Assembly (NCBI RefSeq): GCF_024679245.1
Contig: NC_090185.1
Coordinates: 2,869,464-2,933,463, forward strand
Origin: Pseudorasbora parva
Taxonomy: Eukaryota; Chordata; Actinopteri; Cypriniformes; Gobionidae
DNA: 64,000 nucleotides
Reading direction: 5' to 3'
The position numbers and the translations under genes are program-made. Positions 58,951-64,000 of the stretch are shown here, piece after piece (position 1 is the stretch's first letter; every line of letters starts with the position of its first letter). Below the pieces are notes generated by a model. It searched no databases, was not told the DNA's origin, and worked only from the letters and a program-made list of their open reading frames with translations.

Positions 58951-61240
58951 AGCATGGTCTGAATGGTTATGACGACGCTGTTGCAAATATCTATAGAGAT
59001 AATCTTAGTTACTCAGAGAACAGGACACAGAGTTAATTTATTTGAAGTGCTTGTGCTAAATGTTTCACTCTCAGATAGAAGAAAAAATCTCCTATCTCTT
59101 GCTTTGGCCAGCGTGTATAGACCTCCAGGGCCCTGTGTTGATTTCCTAAAAGAGTTTGCTGATTTTTTTCTCAGACCTTTTGGTCACTGTTGATAAAGTA
59201 TTGATTGTCTGTGATTTTAACATTCACGTCGATAATACAAACGATGCGTTAGGGGTCGCATTCACAGATTTATTAAACTCCTCAAGCAAAATGCCACTAG
59301 ACCACTCATTGTTTGAATCATACACTAGATTTAATTATATCGCATGGAACTAATCCTACCGATATAGATATCATACCGCAAAGTGATGTCACTGATCAGT
59401 GCCTTGTTACTTGCTCACTGTGTACTGATGATATTTGCCATATCACGCCGTTCAAGCTGGCGGTTATTAAACCTCTCACTGAGAAACCACAACTAGATCC
59501 AAATGAATTAGCAAATTACAGACCCATTTCAAATCTTCCATTTCTGTCTAAAATACTAGATAAAGTTGTGTCTGCTCAATTCTACCTGTGAAAAACTTCA
59601 GACCTCATCACCGCACAGAAACTGCGCTCGTTAAAACTATAAATGACTTGCTCTCAGCTGCTGACCAAGGCTATGTCTCTAGTACTAGATTTACTTGATC
59701 TTAGTGCTGCGTTCGACATTATAGATCATAAAATACTCTTAGATCAACTACATTTCCTGCGACGCTGCTTTGAAACGATATGCACTGTGAAAAGCGCCAT
59801 ACAAATAAATGTGAATTGAACTGGAGGCCGCTGCCAGTCCGGTAGATGTGTGTGAACGAAAACACAACGCAACCCGGCCGGGTCTCCTTCTGTTCTTTTT
59901 TGCTCAATATGTAATTCAGCCGTTTTTAGACGAACTGTAGAACACACCCCTGCTACCAGCAGGAGCCACTACGGTACGCACAGAAGGTCAATATTCATCA
60001 TTAACCAAACGCTTTTCACCTGCACAAGATCTCAGACCGATGCACGAAAGCAACCAGACAGTGCAACCGTGCCCTTATTCTAGCTTTAGTCATCGAGTCA
60101 CAGCTAATACTGTCTTAGCATGTGGTTAACACTTCATCTTTTATAACACGAGATCACACAGTTGATGAAAACGTCATGCGATCCACTCACTGTCTCGGTT
60201 AAAACACACACGTCTCAGATTTGTTCATCCATTTGAGCTTGATTTTGGTACATTAATAATAAAACGGCTTATGCAAATATATGACTACATATATAAAGCC
60301 ACAATATCCACTTGGACAACACAGTGTTAAATTATTTATAAAATGCAGTGTTTTTTCTATTTCCTGAAAAGTAGCGGTTTTGGACAAGCATAGTTTAGTA
60401 AGTAAGCTTCTGGGTGTCTTGGGGCCAAAATGTATTTTAGCCATGTCACAATATGGGGTAAATCCAGCCCTGTATGTGTCCGTTATACTGTTGAAAATTA
60501 CACCAGTGACAGGAAGTCGAGGCGTACTGGAGCTCAAAGTGAGAAACTGACCATGTTCAGAGTGTGAATTAAGAGCTTAAATGAGCTAGAAGGTCACATG
60601 CACTAACACTGAATCAATAGGCAGTTATTTTAACTTATTCTAGCGTTTCACTTCACTTTACTACAGAGCAGCTTCACATCAGCACGTCTGTCATTTTATT
60701 ACTGAACCAGTTTTGAAGAGTTACTCTCTTCATATTTGTGGACTGAAACCGTTGAAGATGTTTCTCCCTGTTTTGCTCTGCTTGTTTTTAAGAGCCTGAA
60801 TGGTCTCGCTCCACGGTATCTGTCTGACCTTCTTCAGCCTCATGCCCCGTCCCGCTCCCTTAGATCGGCAAATCAATCCATGCTCATTGTCCCTAAGACA
60901 AAGAGAAAGCGAAGAGGTGACCGTGCTTTTTCAGTCGCTGGCCCCAAATTATGGAATGAGTTGCCACTTCATATCAAGCGGGCTGACTCACTTCTAGTTT
61001 TTAAATCTCTTCTTAAAACACTTTATTTTTCTTTGGCCTTTAACGCAGTTTGAGATGACTTTTATTGTGACTTCCCTTTTATTGCGTTAAACATCTGGTT
61101 ATTAAATTTAATTTTTGATATGGTTACCTTGAATAGTTTTAATGTGTGTTATGTAAATTATTCTGTGTATTGCCAATGTACAGCACTTTGGCTAACTTTG
61201 TTATTTTTAAAGTGCTTTATAAATAAATGAGATTGAGATT
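58951..61240 (+). pseudogene. L2-type non-LTR retrotransposon (LINE), decayed
   Basis: Pieces in order: endonuclease (VYRPPGP near 59115; VCDFNIHVDNTNDA near 59205; HTLDLIISHG near 59320), reverse transcriptase start (NYRPISNLPFLSKILDKVV near 59515) and RT motif A (LDLSAAFD near 59695). About 950 bp of unrelated sequence follows, including a SINE-like tail near 59785. Then comes a C-terminal block 60736-61053 (LNGLAPRYLSDLL, RGDRAFSVAGPKLWNELPL). The 3' end (CAGCACTTTGGCTAAC ... AAAGTGCTTTATAAATAAA) is typical of the clade. Several frameshifts make it inactive. Tc1-like fragments are excluded by these motifs. Confidence 0.8.
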
Positions 61241-61675
61241 GAATATGTAAAAGCTTTTTCTCTGCCTGGCTGAATCTGATGAGTGATCACTGCACCACAG
61301 CGAGTGCTAGGATGATTATCTCCACCTTCTTTTGATTAAAAAAAGGGGGGAAAGTTTTAAGACTCAGACTAATTCCCTGATCAGTGCCTTTCCTACCAAA
61401 CTAGTTAGCTGATTGAGACGCACCCATAATTGTATAAATAAATGTCCAAATGTATTCAGTAATAAACTCTATTTTGACAGTATCTACAGGGGCATAGCAC
61501 AAGATCCAGGCCAATGCACCATCTCCTGGCCCTCTGCACTGCAGTCCTGATGAGCCCCCATGTTCCCAAAACAAAAAAGCTGTAGATACTATTTACAAAG
61601 TGAAATAGCTTCAGTGAAAATAGATTAGATTTACACCATATAAAAGGAGCAGTTCTTTGCAATATGTGTAAATAG
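61241..61675. other. spacer, no gene
   Basis: Contains a single diverged arm of the 44941 palindrome at about 61370-61430. Otherwise nothing recognised. Confidence 0.4.
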
Positions 61676-64000
61676 TAATAACATGCAATTTATACTTTTT
61701 GACAGAAACATATTTGCACCTCAGTATTGTTATACATTAACATAATTCACTAATAATACGTGTAAATGATTATATTTATTCAAATTATTAAATGAATGCA
61801 GCCTTAATGGGACACCTATCCCTAATTATTTTCACTGACAAATATTGCACATTATGTGGTGCATTTCAGTCTTTAAGTGTTTGTGTTTAGGTTGTACACT
61901 TTATTTATTTGTGTGTACTTTTTAGATAATTATTCTCTAATTTTACATTAAAATATGTTGCATGTTAAAATTGTAGACTGGCCCTTTAAGAATTGCGACT
62001 GTAAATCATGCGGAAGAGAGTGGAGTCGCACCTTTTCTTTACTGCATCCGTAATATTTAGGATTTAAGATAATATTTATTATATTTGCTTAATTTATTAA
62101 CAAATCAAGATTAAAGGAAGATTACTCATGAAGAAGACTGATTATGTGGGTTGTTTTTATTGGACAAGGAGCGAGTTGACTGGAAACTTATGCAATATGC
62201 GAACACATTGCTTTTGGAACATTTCTTCATTTTTATTCAAAGTAAATGCCTTTCCGAAGTGATGGGAAAAGCATTGTCCTTTTGTTGTCTGGACTATTGC
62301 TCCTCCCTGTTCACAGTACCTATCAATATTACATAATGTGAATATGTGTCTGCTAAATTACTAATGTAACTTTACACTAAATAATATTCATCTCTTTTAG
62401 CGATAGTAGGTAGGGGTGCTACCGCTAACGTCCGCTAGCAGTTCAATACTAATTTAACACAGAAAAAAAGAACTGTATTTACAGATAAATCTGACCTTCA
62501 CTTGAAGCCCTGAACAGGTCAGTAAGTTTGCAGCGTTTTGCTGCTTCTTCTTTGAGTGCCTTCTTTTTCTTTTTCTTTGCCCTTTCCCTCTCTGCTTGAC
62601 CTGCCGCTTTCTCCATCATCGGGTGCTGCCCGCGCGTTTGGCTGAGGCAAGTCGGTCAAGACCAGACTAACAGATTCGTGATTTATTTGTTTTTATTATT
62701 ATTAATAATTTTATTGAATGCCAAATTCGAAAATTATTACTTTAGTAAAAGCAATAATATAAAATAAGAATTATTAAAAAAATAAAAAACTCTCGCCATG
62801 GCAGCAGGCCAAATTAGTTGCAGTGCTCCCGATGGCCAGTCCGGGCCTGACAGTGATCATAAATTATAAATCTTTAATAAAAACCCGTTTTTACTTGTGT
62901 TTAAATTCAAACCACACATGATTAAACCTGATTGGTTCCAGAGCCGTTGAACGACTCTGATTGGTTCTCATAATAATGAGCTCTCCTCAGAGATGATCAG
63001 ATATGCTGTGCGTTTGTGCGTGTTGCTTGAATGCGATAAAACAAATCTAAATTTAAACACGATCGTGTCTCTTCAGAGGACTTGGAGGAAACCATGTGAT
63101 TCATATGGATTACTGTGGCGATGTTTTTTAGTTGTTGTTGTTTTTTTCAACAAGCTTTTTGAAAGTTTTCTTCAGGCAAGTTGTCTTTCATCGGAGAGTA
63201 ACGTACAGCTCTCATTATTTTTTTGACTCCAGGTAAGATTTGTATTTACTTAACGTTACTTTTTGTGCCAGTTGTATTTTCTAACACAAAATGTAATTGT
63301 AACAGCGCTTCTCTTTTGTTTTCAGCTTACGTTAACACTACATTCAATCTGACCATCAGAACCAAGCTTTTCAAATCTACATTTAATCGAAGCAGACACG
63401 AAGAGATGAAGATACTGCCCACAGAAGTTACTGGTAAGTTTTAGTTGCTTTTTGCATAAATAGCTCACTGTTCAGTGTTTTCCTAGGCTGCTATGCATTT
63501 GCTAGCTAACAGTGATAACAGTTATCATGATACCGACACCAGCTAATGTTAGATATCTGCAACTTCAGCACTGGGTGATCATAATATATAAGGTCCCTTT
63601 GTAAAGACTTTGATGAATCTGTTTAAAAGTGATGTGGTGACATTTTTCTGTCTTAAAACAACTATAAAATGCATCGGCAGAAAGCATAATTAAGTCATTT
63701 TAACATGTAAGTTACAAGATTACATTAACATTCTTTTTATTTGCAAAATGTGGTTGTTTATTTCTGATTTCCGGAGAAATGTGACTTCATTGTATTGAGA
63801 ATAAGGATGTACGTCATGGTAGCTTTCTGTCACGTGACAAATTGGGCGGTGTTTGGGCCCGTCCACCATTTTGGGATCTGGCGCTATTGGTTGCCAGGGG
63901 CAACACTCTAAGAGCGACAGAGAGATCGGAGCAGGAAAGACGGCTCGAGGAATTATCACGTCGTTTAAACTGAGAAATTTTAGCATGGAAAATAAAAATA
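61676..64000. repeat. 2.3-kb direct repeat, copy 2 (runs off the window)
   Basis: Collinear with 50648-52936 to the last base of the window. It keeps about 50 bp (62796-62845, CTCGCCATGGCAGCAGGCC...) that copy 1 has replaced by a hairpin-forming sequence. The plus-strand exon (63325-63433) and NF-Y-like boxes are conserved. Confidence 0.9.
62496..62619 (-). pseudogene. 5' exon of a hAT/ZMYM1-like gene, copy 2
   Basis: Same structure as 51468-51591, with the lysine-rich start and the GAAG/GTCAGA donor. No downstream exons follow here either. Confidence 0.45.

Overview
The window looks like repeat-rich nuclear DNA from a teleost fish, most likely a cyprinid. The evidence is the mix of mobile elements: a 5S-derived SINE3, several Tc1-like elements, CACTA/EnSpm, hAT, Harbinger-type elements, an L2-type LINE and many foldback MITEs. 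Long CA/GT arrays and a tandemly duplicated fish-type CD2/SLAM-like immunoglobulin receptor family point the same way. Splice sites were read by eye, so exon models are predictions. No tRNA, rRNA or CRISPR locus was recognised.

Layout. 1-9305: a minus-strand CACTA/EnSpm-like element, 3' end not found. It has a CACTG terminus at 9305, a four-fold tandem repeat of about 730 bp in the leader (5638-8590), a C2H2 zinc-finger ORF, a transposase ORF in a shifted frame, and a spliced SAM-domain gene. 9306-14520: odd inverted repeats and a dead hAT transposase gene interrupted by a MITE and a SINE3. 16019-17273: Ig receptor copy 1, which is damaged. 17711-22400: Tc1-like elements, one nested in a MITE. 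23368: a signal-peptide exon of the Ig family. 24240-40130: promoter-like CpG/NRF1/CRE sequence, then families of CA/GT-linked minisatellites sharing a GGTCCCCTGTT core. Inside these sit a Harbinger-type element (26493-27489) and a complete, apparently very young LTR retrotransposon (32244-38808).

The LTR element encodes one 1579-residue Gag-Pol in which integrase precedes reverse transcriptase, the Gmr1-type order. Its LTRs are 808 bp each, I saw no difference between them, and it has a tRNA-Pro primer site and an ATCGG target duplication.

40538-42250: a 33-bp minisatellite directly upstream of Ig receptor copy 2, which has V, C2, transmembrane and tail exons. 42828-50647: a dead Tc1-like element, palindromes and a 4.9 kb region bounded by CCCAGC termini with subterminal tandem repeats. 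50648-52936 and 61676-64000 are a direct repeat of about 2.3 kb. Between them are a 4.4 kb element with CCCATATG termini holding a tiny spliced ORF, and a broken L2-type LINE.

The only host-type protein gene I recognise is the Ig receptor family. Nearly everything else is mobile or tandem repeat DNA. The most informative items are the Gmr1-like element, the structured leader of the CACTA element, and the remodelling of the Ig receptor copies by repeats.
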